NCBI GenBank assembly: GCA_024114885.1
Contig: CP099419.1
Coordinates: forward strand, 4,464,001-4,528,000
From: Septoria linicola
Taxonomy: Eukaryota > Ascomycota > Dothideomycetes > Mycosphaerellales > Mycosphaerellaceae
Length of the DNA: 64,000 nt
Direction: 5' to 3'
Both the position numbers and the translations under genes were made by a program. Below the pieces are notes generated by a model, which saw only the letters and a program-made list of their open reading frames with translations, had not been told where the DNA came from and ran no database searches. Within the stretch, counting starts at the first letter, position 1, and every line of letters starts with the position of its first letter. This document shows positions 21,895 to 33,960 of the stretch, piece by piece.

Positions 21895-24800
21895 CTATGC
21901 TGTCCCATACGCCCGTCCGCATTGCGAACATCGCCCAGGACAGCCTGTACCCGCTCCAGAGCCCGCATTCGGTTGCTGAGCAGGATCTATGAGGCTGTTC
22001 AGCAGATCATGCGTGTCCTGATCTTCCTTTGTGGGCGGAGCGCTTGCAGATGGAGCGCTAGGAGGAGCTTTCTGGACTGCGTTCACTTGGTTCTGTAGCT
22101 CTTGGATCTGCTTCGCCAGATCGGCGAGTTGTTGTTGCATGTCACTATTCGGAGTGGGTGTAGTTGCCGACTGATTTGGAGCAGAAGCTGGCTCTTGTTG
22201 GTTCGGAGCCGGAGTCGTTGTCTGCTGATCAGAAGCAGGTCGTGCTGACGTCGGGTTAACTGGAGGGGCGTTTGACCCTCCGGCTGGACTGCTTATAGCT
22301 GGCTGCGTGCCCGAGTTGCTGTTCGGCTGTGAGACTCCCGATAGTCCTGAAGCTGTGTGTGGCTGTGCGGCTCCTATGGGATCTTGAGCTGGTCGCTGTG
22401 TCACGTCTTGCGCTGGCTGCTTGCCCGTCTCATGCACTGGCCCCGACGATGGTTCCCCAGGCGATGGGTGGGCGGGACCAGCATTTGGCTTTGACCCAGC
22501 GCCGTCGACTGGTGCTTGGACTTCACTTCCCGGCTGGCCAGTCGCCGCAGTACCATCACTCACTGCACTCGGCCCAGTACTGGTGCTTGGGTTGCGTCCT
22601 TTAAGGTCCTCCAACTCCTTCTGCTGCTGGGCTATTTGATCCTGCATTGCTTGTATCTGCTTTGCGATATCTGTATCCTGAACCTGCGGCCTCGCGGCTG
22701 CATCTGGATGGCCAGGCTTGTTCTCGATACTTGAGTTGCTCGAAGGTTTACCACTTGTGCCGCTCGCAGGGTCATTGCTCGAATTTGTTGGCGATGACGA
22801 AGGTGGATCAGCAGTGCTGTCACTCGGCTCGCCTCTGCTCGGATCGCTTGAAGCATCCGGCTGAGACGAGTTTCCTTCCTCAGCTGGGGCAGCCTCTTTA
22901 CCCGAGCTCGGACGCTTGGCCGCATCCTTCTCTAGTTGCTTGTGTAGGTCGCCCTTCTCCTTGTAGCAAGCATCACGCTGTCTCTCAAGATCTGAGGCAT
23001 TATCTTTGGCATCCGCGAGCGACTTCTCAGCAGCCTTCCTTCTTTCCTTCGCTTTGTCAAGCTTCTCTTGCAGTACCTTTGCTGCTTCCTCGGCCTCTTC
23101 AGCTCTCTTGGTCAGCTCAGGTCGTTCGCGTTTCAGCCTATCAAGTTCTTTGCTGTTCTTGACTCCATCTCGACGACAGTCTGCGAGCTGCTTGGCCTTT
23201 TCGTCCTTTTCAGCTTGGAGACTCTCAATTTTCTGGGCATCCTTCTTCTTTCCATCAACTTGATCACGCTCCCGCTTAGCGGCATCGTCAACAGCTGCAT
23301 CTCGTGCAGTCTCAGCAGTCTTTTGTGCATCACGTGCGGCTTTTTCATCGGCCTGCTTCTCCGAAAGCGTCTCATTCAACTTCTCGATCTCTTTCTTGTT
23401 GTCTTTGCTCTTCTTGCGCTCGTCTTGTAGTTGTGATTCTAGGTCGTCTCTTTCGGTCTTGGTCTTGGAAAGTCTCTCCGCTGCCGTCGCCGCAGCTGCA
23501 TCGGCAGATTTCTGCTGTTCAGCTTGCTCGTCTTTGGCAGCTGTGAGATCTTTCTCTGCTTGGTCCCTAGCAGTCTGAGCTGTGTGTAAGTCATCCTCCA
23601 CTTCGTTCTTCTCTTTCTTGAGTCGCTCGCGATCTTCTACGGCTTTTGACAGTTTCGTGTTCAGTCTCTCCTTCTCATTGGCACAAGCTGCCTCTTGCTC
23701 GGCCACTTTGGTTTCTGCATTCTCGGCCTTTGTCTGTGCTGCAGCAAGCTCGTCTCGTAGACTCGCAATTTTCTCTTTCCGAGTTTGTGATTCTGCCTGA
23801 GCTGATTCGAGTTCCCGTTTCAGTCCAGCATTCTCGCTATCCGATCGCTCAATCTTGGACTGAGCATCATGAAGCTCTTTTTGCATAGCAGCAATGTCCT
23901 TATCTGCCTTATCTTTCTGTGACTTTTGTAGCTGATTTGCTTCCTCGGCATCGGCTCTCGTGTCATGGAGCTCGTTTTCCAGCTTAGTAGTCTTTCTGCT
24001 GGCCTCTCTCTCCCGCTGAGCGGCTCCATCAAGTTGCTGTCTCAGAGCTGCCTTTTCTGCAGCACAGCCGTCTTCTTGTTCTTTACGTCTAGCTTCAGCT
24101 TCTTTCAGTTCTTCTGCTGTTGCTTCAGCCTTCTTCTGGCTATCAGCCAACGCATCCCTTAGTTCTGCTTCGCGCTTCAAGCTGTCAGCAAGGTCAACAA
24201 AACGAGGACATATCTTAATAGAAGCTCACCTTGGCGGCGTCCTTCTGGCTATCCTCATAATTTGCCAGCTTGGCCTCCGCGGCCACCAAAGACTCCTTAG
24301 TTTTGGCATGTTTCTTCTCTTCTGTCTGCAATTTATTCCACAGATCGGTCTTTTGTCCTCGTATTTTCCACTACATTCGTCAGCTTGAATTAATGGACTT
24401 CCGGCTTGAATATCCCAACTCACAGCCTTCTCTCCCACAGACTTGATGTTCCACTGTATTTTCTCGGCAGGCTCGGAAGCGTAGGTTTTGTCGTTGTTTC
24501 CGCTATACATACCCAGTCGAATTTGATCAGCATTGGTGTGGCAGAAGCTCGCGGCACTCGATGCAACGCCAGCAGGAGACATTCTTGACAGGTCAGTATG
24601 GCACTCATGGTCATATCGTTGTGCAGGACAATCTCACGTATAGGTGTCATAAGGTCTATAGCCAGTACCGGCTGAACCATTTCCGGAGCGTACAAGAAGA
24701 GGAATCGTGTTGTGGTAGTCACCGGCCTGAACGAAAGCAACCTTTTGCCCATCTTGGGTGGCTTCTTGCTCAGCTAACTGCAACCCGTAGCCAGTTTCGA

Positions 24801-25135
24801 GATGTTTCAACTTGTATCTTCCCGAATCATAGCTGATGTCCCAATGATACCGCTTCTTCATCATCTCATCTCGTGACTCAACCCTACGATTGCACCAAAA
24901 GAAATCAGCTCGATGCGCCCACAAATCTCCAGCTCTGGCCATCCTTTCCTTCGAGGGTCACTTACTTCTCAACGACCACTCTGTTACTCCCATCATCAGT
25001 CTTCAGTGTAAGCAGCCATGTGTCCCACTCTTCTAGTGGCCGTCGACCACCGTAGGCACAGATAACATAGGGCTCAACACCGGAGTGGAAATCGCTGCGA
25101 GGAAGCAGCTCCGGTGTGATGGTCGTCCCGGACAT
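21895..25135 (-). CDS. long coiled-coil protein with N-terminal lectin-like region and Cys tail
   Basis: Five exons (25135-24966, 24883-24638, 24583-24424, 24370-24230, 24174-21895) give 998 residues with all phases closing. Residues 1-200 form a Trp/Tyr-rich domain (YHWDISYDSGRYKL, YGLQLAEQE, GQKVAFVQAG) that may be a beta-trefoil; this is a weak structural guess. Residues ~210-620 are one long heptad-rich coiled coil rich in Lys, Glu, Ala and Asp. Then follows a Pro/Ser/Thr/Gly-rich linker, a second short coiled coil (MQQQLADLAKQIQELQNQV) and a C-terminal C-x3-C-x2-C motif (CPGRCSQC). There is no signal peptide from the chosen ATG, though the upstream frame encodes a hydrophobic stretch lacking an ATG. 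The acceptor of exon 5 is TTGAAG; the more obvious GACAG site six bases earlier breaks the frame. Function unknown. Confidence 0.7.
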
Positions 25136-25864
25136 GTTGATAGGCTGGCCGCAGCAATACACAACCAGAGTAGCGAAGCAAAACTTCAAGGTGTTGTACG
25201 TAGACAGAGTGGTGCAAAGCTCAAGCTCAAAATGCCGCTTCTCCACGCAGTCCTACAGTGCGCCGTTTGTTCGTCCTCGTGGAGCTTCTGCCAATAATGC
25301 ACTGTGACATAGCCAAAGACACAACCACATCATCACCTCGATCAGAGATGCTGATCTCATTCACAAGAGCTAAGTGCATCCGGACACAAGCCCGCGTAGC
25401 ACATCTCTTACGCGGTCCAGTCTTGCCTAATCGGGACAATACAGTTGGCGAATTGGGTTCGGACCTGCATATCAGCCGGTAGCTTAGAGCTATGCATATG
25501 CATGTATACAGCTCTTCCATGTCTGATTAGTTGTGAGCTCAGATCTGTGGAACTCATGCCTCTGCTAAGCTGGAGCTCGATCTGCTATCATCTTTTAGCT
25601 GCTCCCAAATACCATTGCATTGCAACGTCAATGCCATCATGACACGTCATGTAATGCTTGTGGAATGGTCAGAGGCTAGACGACCTGCAGAAGTGTAGGA
25701 ATTGCTACTAGGCGACGTCATGCTCTGACCCGCGAATGGAATGGTGAGCTGTAGTCTAAGCGCTTGGGCAGAGGCCTCTCTCTATTGTCAAGTCCAGCCT
25801 GAACCTTCATCATAGCAATTTCTCGCGTACGTTTCATGAACCTCTGTCTTTCAAATACACCAAC
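25136..25864. promoter_or_regulatory. 729-bp divergent intergenic region
   Basis: Separates the starts of the long coiled-coil gene (-) and the internally duplicated gene (+). Both promoters must lie here. No named motif was found. Minor open frames have no support. Confidence 0.5.
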
Positions 25865-27752
25865 ATGGCAGGACTTCTTGAAAGAGGCGGTAACCCGCTC
25901 GAAGCGGCAGGCGGACTGACTGGTGCTCTGCCTGGAGGCAACCCACTAGAAGCAGCAGGAGGCTTGACAGATACTCTTGGAGGAGGAGGTCTCGGTGACA
26001 CTTTAGGCGGCGTGAGCGGTCTTGCAGGTGGTCTACTTGGCGGAGGCGAAGGCCTTAATCTAGTCGGTTTGGTTGGTGTTGGTAAGTTCTCGAATTCCCT
26101 TCTCAGCACCTGTAAATCAGCGCATTCTGATCAAGCAATGTTTCATAGGCTCCGACGACCCAGCATTGGTAGATCTCAACCCAGCAGAGAAGAAAGAGGC
26201 CAAAGCTAAGAAGGCAGCAATTGCGAAGAAGAATGAGCAGAAGCGCCAAGCCGAGATGAAGAAGCTCGAAGAGCAGGTGAAAGCCCAAGGCGGGAAAGCC
26301 ACACCAGAGCAAGCAGCCTATGCTCAGAAACTGAACGACTCCCAAGCGGCTGAGAACAAAGAATTGCAGAAGCTGGACCGAGACCTGGGACCGACTGACC
26401 CGGAGCTTCTTGCGCAAGAGATGGCCGCGAGCGACAACAGCATGGCCACCATGAGCTCAAGGAGAGCTGGCAACGCGATATCGGAAGGCCTCTTCTACGC
26501 TTATCTCGTTGACAGTAGGACATCCCAGCCAACGCATGTTTTGACTTTTGCGAATGCCGCGGCTGCGGAGCAGTGGTATCAATCTGCGTCGAGAACGTCT
26601 TCAGTCGAAAAGATGAGCCCGCAGATGTACATCTACGACGGAGGCGTACCTCCCAAGCCAGTTGGGCGACGCATGGCGTGTATGCCAATTCAAACTGTCC
26701 AGCCGATCATTCCACTGCAGCACAGCAACGGGTATCCGATCTGCTGTAAAGATGGAGGGTCTGGCGTAGGTACTGCTACGACATCCTCCAACACATCGGC
26801 TGCTCAGGCTGCCTCAAATGCTCAAGCTGCCCAAGCCGCAAGACCTGCGCCACCACCAAGAAAGAAGTGGACCTGGGAGGACGCTGCTGGGGAGCGCGCT
26901 GACAACGCGAAGAAGAACGGTGACCCACGACCTCGAGAGCAGATCAAGCAGGAAGCACTGAACGATCTGCAAGAGCAGTGCGCACAAAGCACCCAGTCCG
27001 GCAGCTGCAAGCCAGCAGGTCAGTTTACCAGTAATGGTTTGCCTTCCGGACCACTGAACAGCTCCTCATTCGGTCCTTCGAACGCGTCAGCATCTAACAC
27101 TGCAAGTAACGGTCTGCCACCGGGACCGCTTAATGCTGCAGAGAGTGCCGCCGACGGAGGGGCTGGCGGCGACCCTCTAGCAGGTCTTCTCGGCAGCGGC
27201 CAAGGACTAAACGTAGCAAATCTCGTCGCAATCGGTAACCACCACCTCCTTCCTCTTCCATGCTGCAACCCAACTAACATCCCCATAGGCTCCGACGAAA
27301 AAGCCCTCCTCGACCTCAACCCCGCGACCAAAAAAGAAGCCAAAATGAAACGCGCCCAAGAGCTCAAGAAGCAACAGCAGATCCAAGCAGCGCAGAAGAA
27401 AGCCCTCGAAGATGCCGTGGCCAAGCAGAATGGTAAAGCAACTCCCGAGCAGCAAAAAGCGTATGCGGAGGTACAGAAGCGAGAAGCGGCGACTTCTCAG
27501 GCGTCGAAGAATCTCGATGATAGCATGAAGAAAGATGACGAGGAGGAGGCGGCCAAGGGTCTAGGTGCTGGCTTGCCTGGCGGAGATGTTCTTGGGTCGG
27601 CGACGGGTGCTGTGCCTGCCGGGTTGACGGATGGTGTGCCTGCGGCGTCATCGTTGACAGGCGCAGTGCCGGGTGGTTTGCCCACAGATACGGTAGCTGG
27701 CGCAGTGGGAGGGTTGCCTGTAGCTGGAGGCGTGACGAAAGGGTTGTTGTGA
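25865..27752 (+). CDS. internally duplicated Gly/Ala-rich protein with charged helices
   Basis: Exons 25865-26081, 26149-27234 and 27289-27752 give 588 residues. The protein has two homologous halves. Each has a Gly/Leu-rich stretch ending in 'GLN-[LV]-x-x-LV-x-[VI]-G', then a phase-1 intron, then 'SD-[DE]-x-ALxDLNPAxKKEAK', a Lys/Gln-rich helix and '(G)GKATPEQ' followed by another helix. Between them is a unique region with CxPIQTVQ and a Cys pair (YPICCKD). The C-terminus is a Gly/Ala/Val-rich low-complexity tail. There is no signal peptide. No known family was recognised. Intron 2 is 54 bp, a multiple of three without a stop, so its retention would simply add 18 residues. Intron 1 is 67 bp. 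Confidence 0.72.
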
Positions 27753-28011
27753 GATGTGAATGTGTCGCAGTTCAAGATACGCATCAGCTCTGAAATGAAT
27801 GTCCAGTATGCCACGAAGATGGCCTCGTACCAAAACACTCAAATTTGCGCTATCTCGCTATGCCACGAGTCCCTCTGTCGTCTATACCCAATCCATGCTC
27901 TATAAGTCCTGATGCCTTTGATGCTAACCTCTCACCCATATATATCGTCACACATCATAAATCAATCACACATGCAATAGCCACCTTACAAAAGCCTCCA
28001 AAGCCACCAGC

Positions 28012-31000
28012 CTATGCATCGCGTCCACAGCTCGTGCACACTAGTCTGGTCCCATCCTTCGTCCTCGTTGCAGCGAGGCTTGAGCCACCACAGTTCATGC
28101 ATTGCTCCTCGTCTTCTCTTGCGTCCTCGTATTGTTCTGCTTCGCTGTCTTCGTCTGTCAACTCGTCACTAAGTTTGCTGACGTAAGTTCCCGTTGTGGA
28201 GATCTTGCTCAGCGGAGGTCTTTGGACAGCCAAGTGATCAGGATGCGTACCAGGACTTGGCTGTCCTGACGAGTTATGCGAGGGTAATTCATCCTGAGAT
28301 CGATGCAGGTCGTTGATCCGGTTGGCATGCTCTTGCCAGATCTGCTGATCCCAAAACACGTACGATCTCCCGCCTTGGTCGAGTGACATTGGATTCTTTT
28401 CCTCTTTTTCTTTCTCTTTCGCACTCAATTGTGACCGCGAAGTGTTGGTAGGGGAGTCATTGAGGTTCTTGTGGTTCGTGGCACTTCCGTTTGTGGGCTC
28501 CCGACTGATTGGCGAGGGTGAGCGTACCATCGCATCTGCCGCAAGAGGATGTGGCTGAGTCTGTGCTTGTCGTGCACTGGCTGATCTGTCTACCGCTGCT
28601 GGCATTGTTCGACCGCGTCTATTGCTCTCCATCGATCTCTTAGGCGATGGACTTCGATTGCGACTTGAAGCCTTTGTTGAGCTCCGCGAAGGAGGGTACG
28701 TCTTTGACGAACTCCTAGCTTCTGCGACGGTCGATGTACTCGATATGTCCTGCCGCCAGGATAGAACCCGATCACTGCCGGCCATGGTCGATGTCGAGCG
28801 TCGAGGTTCGCGAAGGCTCGTCAAGCTGGGCTTTGATGCTAAGGAGCGCGTGCCTCCAGCTTTCGTGCTCCTCTTAGAGAACATCGAAGCTCGGTCGTCG
28901 TCCCGTTGTCGTTTTGACCAGGCACAATCTTGTCGAAACACCTTGATCTTCCCGCTGAAGTCAGCAGTCACAATAATATTTCCTTCCTTGTGCCCGGATC
29001 TGGCGAGGTACTGCGGTGACTCTTTCGGCCTCTCGAAGTCGGGTGGTGTCGGAGCTATGCTGCCAGTAACACTCTGTGGTCGCGATGAGGAGTGCATACT
29101 TTCTGCGCCAGACCTTTCAGCATGGCTTAGCAAGGTGATAGGCGGCGGATTGCAGATGTCGTAGACCGGATCTTCCGACTTGCTCAAATGCTGTCGCGTC
29201 TTCGGTGGCGCAACACACACAGCAGTGGCAATGGAGTTGTGCGCATCGAACATTTCCACTGGTGTCTTGTCGCGTTTCTCGCCATGTGTTGGGTGCAAAG
29301 ACCAAATGTACGCCTTCTTGTCCTCGCTGCCACATGCGATGTACCTGCCATCATCGGATAGGCTGGCTCTGATCTGACTGCAATTGTTCTCGTTGCCTCG
29401 AAACTTGAGCTCAAGGCTCTTGTCGCGAAAGTTGTACAATCGGATGCGAGAGTCATTGCTCGTGATCAGGATCTTCGTGTCGCCGGCTGGTGCATTAAAG
29501 GCCTGGATGCCAGTGATCTTACTTCCCTTTGCATTCTGGCCACGCGTCGAGCGGACGTGTATTTGAGTCTGGTATCTCAGCCCTTCAGTCTCGAAGAACA
29601 TACACAGTCCACCCAGACAGCCGGCCATGGCACACTTGCCGTCGGGAGTGAAGGCCACTGCAGTGATCATGTCCGGTACCTGTGCAGCAAAAGCCACATT
29701 CTTGTCAGGTATGCTCCACAGACGTAGCTTAGAATCTAGTGATCCTGCCAGGAAGAATCGGTCGTCCTTGGGATGAAAGGCTATTGACGGCACGAAGTCG
29801 TTGTGCTTGAAGGTGCACAGGCACTCGTTCCGAGTGACGTGCCATAACCGGACAGTCTTATCCATCGATGAGGAGAGCAAGAAGTTGTTCTTACTCCAGC
29901 TCAGGTCCAACACAGTCGAAGAGTGACCCTCATACTCGCGAATGGGCGTGCTCTGGAAGACCGGAGCGCTCAAGTGCTCTGTCTGCATACCTCTACCCTT
30001 CGCCTCACTTTCGAGCGCTTCTTGTCGCTCGTGCTTCATTCGATCATCAGAGCTGCCCAACACCGCCCAGACTCGGACGATCTTGTCTGCTCCAGCAGCA
30101 GCAAGATACTTGCCATCCCGACTGAACTCCATTGCCCACACTGTATTACTGTCGTCCGGCGTGGCAGACGTCTTCCTCCTTAGCTTGTTGCTCGAGTTCT
30201 GCCTAGGCATATCAAACTTCTTCTTACATGAAAGCTCCTGGGCCAAGAAGAGTCGATCAAAGTCCTTCTGCTTCTTGTGCTTTGCTCGGACTTTGATATA
30301 GGCCGGTGGCTGAGGATGTCTCGGGTTGAAGCCCATATTATCAACTTGCTGAGTAAAGACCTCTGCATCGTTGCCCTCTGGACGATCTTCGCTCGTGTTG
30401 TCTTCGTCCTCGGGCATTTCTTCCTCTGTAGCATCCTTCTGCTTTTTGGTACCACCTAAGCGCGAAAGCCTGCTCAGAAAGGACACAGCTTTCACGCCCT
30501 TCTTGAGATCTTTGCGCGACTCTCGGTCTCGGTCTGCAACCGCGGTGTCATTCGTGTCTGTTCGGGAAGGAGGGTCAAATGTCGATCCTGGAGAAATCGC
30601 ACGCTGCTCGTCCTGGCCTGATTGGGACTTGTCATCATCGCGATACTGGCTTCTCCCATCCACCGTCCTGGGTCGAGGGGAATTGTTGTTGCTCGACGTG
30701 GGTTGAGGCGCGTTCGTCCGTCTCAGGATATGCTGCGATGCCACTGCCGTCAGCATGAGGTACGTACGGCCGAGCAATAATGCAGTACGACGCCCACCAC
30801 AGCTGAAGTGGAGTAGCAGTGTGGGTATCACAATACGTATACGTATACGACCCAACAGCCACGAATGCAGCAGCTGGAGTGGAGGTCGTAGTAGTGCTGC
30901 TCGCTTAGGGTAGACTTACCTGTGACAAGGGATCGATCCCGGGCGACTCTGCTGCTTGCTCGTGCAGCTGCTGTTTGCTTGCACTACTGTTACTGTCCTT

Positions 31001-31346
31001 GTTGACGTCGTCCCGCGAGTGTCCGTTGCTGGTTGCAGCACCAGCTGATGTATTCTGCGACAGCGTTCTGATCAGTCTCCCAGGCGAAGCCCATCCTGAA
31101 GACGAATCCGGTCTGCCTGCGCCCACACCGAATACGTTGTCAGCCTCCACACATTCCTCAGCACTCGCCTCGCTTGTTCCACCTACCATGCTTTCCAGGC
31201 GTGCTAGGCCTTCCTCCGACCCTCGCAGTCAACCCCTCCGTGAATCCCCCATTCTCCTTCACAGGACTCTGCGCCGGGCTCGGAACGCCGTTCTGGTTCT
31301 GCGGATCGGTCAACGTGATCGCAGGTACATGGTGGAAGTCGGTCAT
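28012..31346 (-). CDS. WDR44/Dgr2-type WD40 repeat protein
   Basis: Exons 31346-31187, 31116-30920 and 30732-28012 give 1025 residues. The N-terminal third is disordered and Ser-rich. The WD40 propeller spans the middle: VWAMEFSRDGKYLAAAG, STVLDLSWSKNNFLLSSSMD, FVPSIAFHPKDDRFFLAGS, MITAVAFTPDGKCAMAG and SQIRASLSDDGRYIACGSED, plus one late blade (IVTADFSGKIKVF). This set of blades is typical of WDR44 and the yeast pair Dgr2/YMR102C. Human WDR44 binds Rab11 on recycling endosomes; whether the fungal form does is not known. The last 30 residues carry two CxxC pairs (CMNCGG and CTSCG) that may bind zinc. The 187-bp intron 2 contains a palindromic gtatacgtatacgtat. Confidence 0.88.
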
Positions 31347-32370
31347 GTCCACCAGATATCGCGGGTCCCCTTTCGCGCCTCGAAACAGATGGTATCGATA
31401 ATGAACTTGCGACACCACTAACTAGTAGAGCTCGAGCGACAGCAGCACACTTTGTATAATCCTTGTCGCATCATCGATGCCCACTGCTCCGACTCGCAAC
31501 CTGCCACCAACAAATCTGCTGCCGTGCACACTGTTTCGTTTGTGCCCGATGGATGCGTTGCGACCTTTATCCGGAGGATTCGGAGATAGCAACGCTGGTC
31601 TCGCTCAGAACAGATTTCCTCCAAATGACGATTCAGCTCGATTCGCCAACCGTACACTTCGACCAAACTGACAAAAAGTGCCAAAATCGTACAAGGATCA
31701 AGCTGCGTAGCTATCAAGAGGCTGAGCAAAAGATAACAAGTCGTAGTAAACTAACCGTCCTAACCCCCCAAAATCCAAGAAGGAACGGAGAACTTCCAGG
31801 GCACGTCATACTTCTCGACCGGATCCACGCGCATCTGCATGGCAAATCGACGGCGTGAAAGCTCTCTTTGCGATCCGTTTGATGCAGGCTGGATGCGAGC
31901 CATCATGCGTGCATTAGTTCCGCATGTCATCACACACCTCACATGCGCAGCCTCAAAGTACACGCCAGGTCGCACAGGATAATGATCAGGAACATGTCTC
32001 AATTGCGCGACGCCACCAAATATTTGCTCACTGAGAAGAGACGCGAACATGTACCGACAACGTGGACGACAAGGGTTATTTGACGAACAGCAGTTCATGC
32101 GCGATCGATCGTGAATAGAAATTGATAATGCATAAATTCTGATGGAGAACATTTCGCGTCTTGCACGCTTTGACTGTATGTATGCAATTGTATCTTCTGT
32201 AGTTTTTGGGGTGGTCATCCTGAAGACGAGTCGAGAAAAAAGCCGCAAAGGTATCTTATCCATCCAACCAAACGCCTGCGGCCATGCCATGCCATCCATA
32301 TCGTGATCCCATATCTTGTTAACGCCGTGCCCATGAAAAGCCATCACTCATCGTACACTGCAACAGGCAT
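31347..32370. other. intergenic, nothing recognised
   Basis: About 1 kb between the WD40 gene start and the RNR2 stop. It holds the WD40 promoter and RNR2 3' UTR. A 195-codon minus-strand frame at 31760-32347 has no domain and an erratic composition. Confidence 0.5.
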
Positions 32371-33748
32371 CTAAAAGTCCTCGTTGAAGTCAAAGTCACC
32401 ATTCAGCTTGGGTGCCTCGAAGCCAGGTGTGGCTGCGTCCTTCTTCGCCTGCTGCTTCTTGATGCCCTCCATGACACCAGACTTTTGGTAGTCACCAACA
32501 CGCTTCTCGAAGAAGTTGGTCTTGCCACCCAGCGAGATGTTCTCCATGAAGTCGAATGGGTTGGTGGCGTGGTAGAACTTCTGGTTGCCGAGAGCAAGGA
32601 GGAGACGGTCGGCCACGAATTCAATGTACTGGCACATGAGCTTGGCGTTCATGCCGAGGAGTGCGCAAGGCAGAGCATCGGTCAAGAATTCTTGCTCAAT
32701 GGCAACAGCCTCAACAATGATGCTTTGCACGACAGCCTTGGTTGGCTTCTTCTTGAGATGAGAGAACAGCAGGCAAGCGAAGTCGGTGTGCATGCCCTCG
32801 TCACGGGAGATGAGCTCGTTGGAGAATGTGAGTCCGGGCATGAGACCACGCTTCTTCAACCAGAAGATCGATGCAAAAGAACCAGAGAAGAAAATACCCT
32901 CCACAGCTGCGAAGGCGACAAGTCGCATGGCGAAAGTGGAGTCTTTGTCTGAGATCCATCGGAGTGCCCATTCAGCTTTGCGTGCGATGCAAGGAATGTT
33001 TTCGATGGCGTTGAAGAGGTACGTCCGTTGCTTGGGCTCGCTAATGTAAGTGTCGATGAGGAGGGAGTATGTCTCGGAGTGGATGTTCTCCATCATGATC
33101 TGGAATCCGTAGAAGCATCGCGCTTCTGGGATCTGGACCTCTCCACTGAATCGCTCCAAAAGGTTCTCGTTGACGATACCATCAGATGCGGCGAAGAAAG
33201 CAAGGACGTGTGAAATGAAGAAGCGCTCGTCGTCATTCAATCGCTTGTTCCAGTCGTGTAGATCCTTTGAGAGATCGATCTCCTCGGCAGTCCAGAAAGA
33301 TGCTTCGGCCTTCTTGTACATGTTCCAGATCTGTGGTACAGTCAGCGCGTGTCCCTGCTCACCACTTTACGCGTCCAAGTCGCGTCATGCTCGACTTACC
33401 TCGTGGTACTTGATGGGGAACAGCACGAATCTTTGCGAGTTCTCCTGCAGTATGGGCTCGATCTCCTCGTCATCTTCCTTGGTTGCCTCCTCTTCAATCT
33501 TCTTGACTACTGGCTCGGGCAGGTCATTGGGAATGCCCTTGACTGGGACCGCGACTTGGTCTGACGCGTACTGCGACTCGCGGTTCTCCTTATCCGCCTC
33601 GTTGAATTGGACCTTCTTGATTGGAGACTCCATCTTGAGTGCTTCGAGGGCTGATGTCGCCTGCGAGAGAATGAGTTAGAGACTGTCAGGGTCTGCCGGC
33701 GAGAACGTCATTGCGAACCTTCTTGCTAGGCGTCGTTTGTACGCTCAT
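32371..33748 (-). CDS. RNR2: ribonucleoside-diphosphate reductase small subunit (R2)
   Basis: Exons 33748-33719, 33660-33400 and 33330-32371 give 416 residues. This is the class I R2 subunit that holds the diiron-tyrosyl radical used to make deoxyribonucleotides. Visible landmarks are FWTAEEIDLSKDL (first Asp/Glu iron ligand region), MENIHSETYSLLIDTY with Glu and His ligands and the radical Tyr in SETY, AAVEGIFFSGSFASIFW, and ISRDEGMHTDFA with further Glu/His ligands. The C-terminus ends NGDFDFNEDF, matching the tail that docks in the large subunit. The first exon encodes only ten residues (MSVQTTPSKK). It is cytosolic. An ACGCGT box upstream suggests G1/S control by MBF. Confidence 0.97.
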
Positions 33749-33954
33749 GGTGAAAGTGTGTAGGTATGCTGGATGGGATGACGATCGAGAACAAGGACAA
33801 TGAATTGAAGTCGGGCGTGGCAATATGATGTCGCGTTGTTGTGTGGGATAAAGAAACAGAGATCGAAGAGACACACTTTAAGCTCTTGACGCGACGCGCT
33901 CATGCGCCGTCGCGCGTGCACTGACTGTTTGCCAAGAGCAGATTTGCCCACCAA

Positions 33955-33960
33955 ACGCGT
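33955..33960. promoter_or_regulatory. MluI cell-cycle box (ACGCGT) upstream of RNR2
   Basis: A perfect palindromic ACGCGT lies about 207 bp before the RNR2 start codon, with several partial sites (gacgcgacgcgc, cgtcgcgcgtgc) between 33888 and 33918. In yeasts MBF binds this box to switch on ribonucleotide reductase at G1/S. The cluster beside the expected target gene makes function likely, but it is unproven here. Confidence 0.6.

Noticed and set aside
26073..27752. single 559-codon frame read straight through both introns
   Set aside because: The internal duplication shows the same splice junction in both halves, so reading through is less likely than the three-exon model; the first exon at 25865 would otherwise be orphaned.
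31760..32347. 195-codon minus-strand frame between RNR2 and the WD40 gene
   Set aside because: Erratic composition, no family resemblance, and located in the expected 3' UTR of one gene and promoter of the other.
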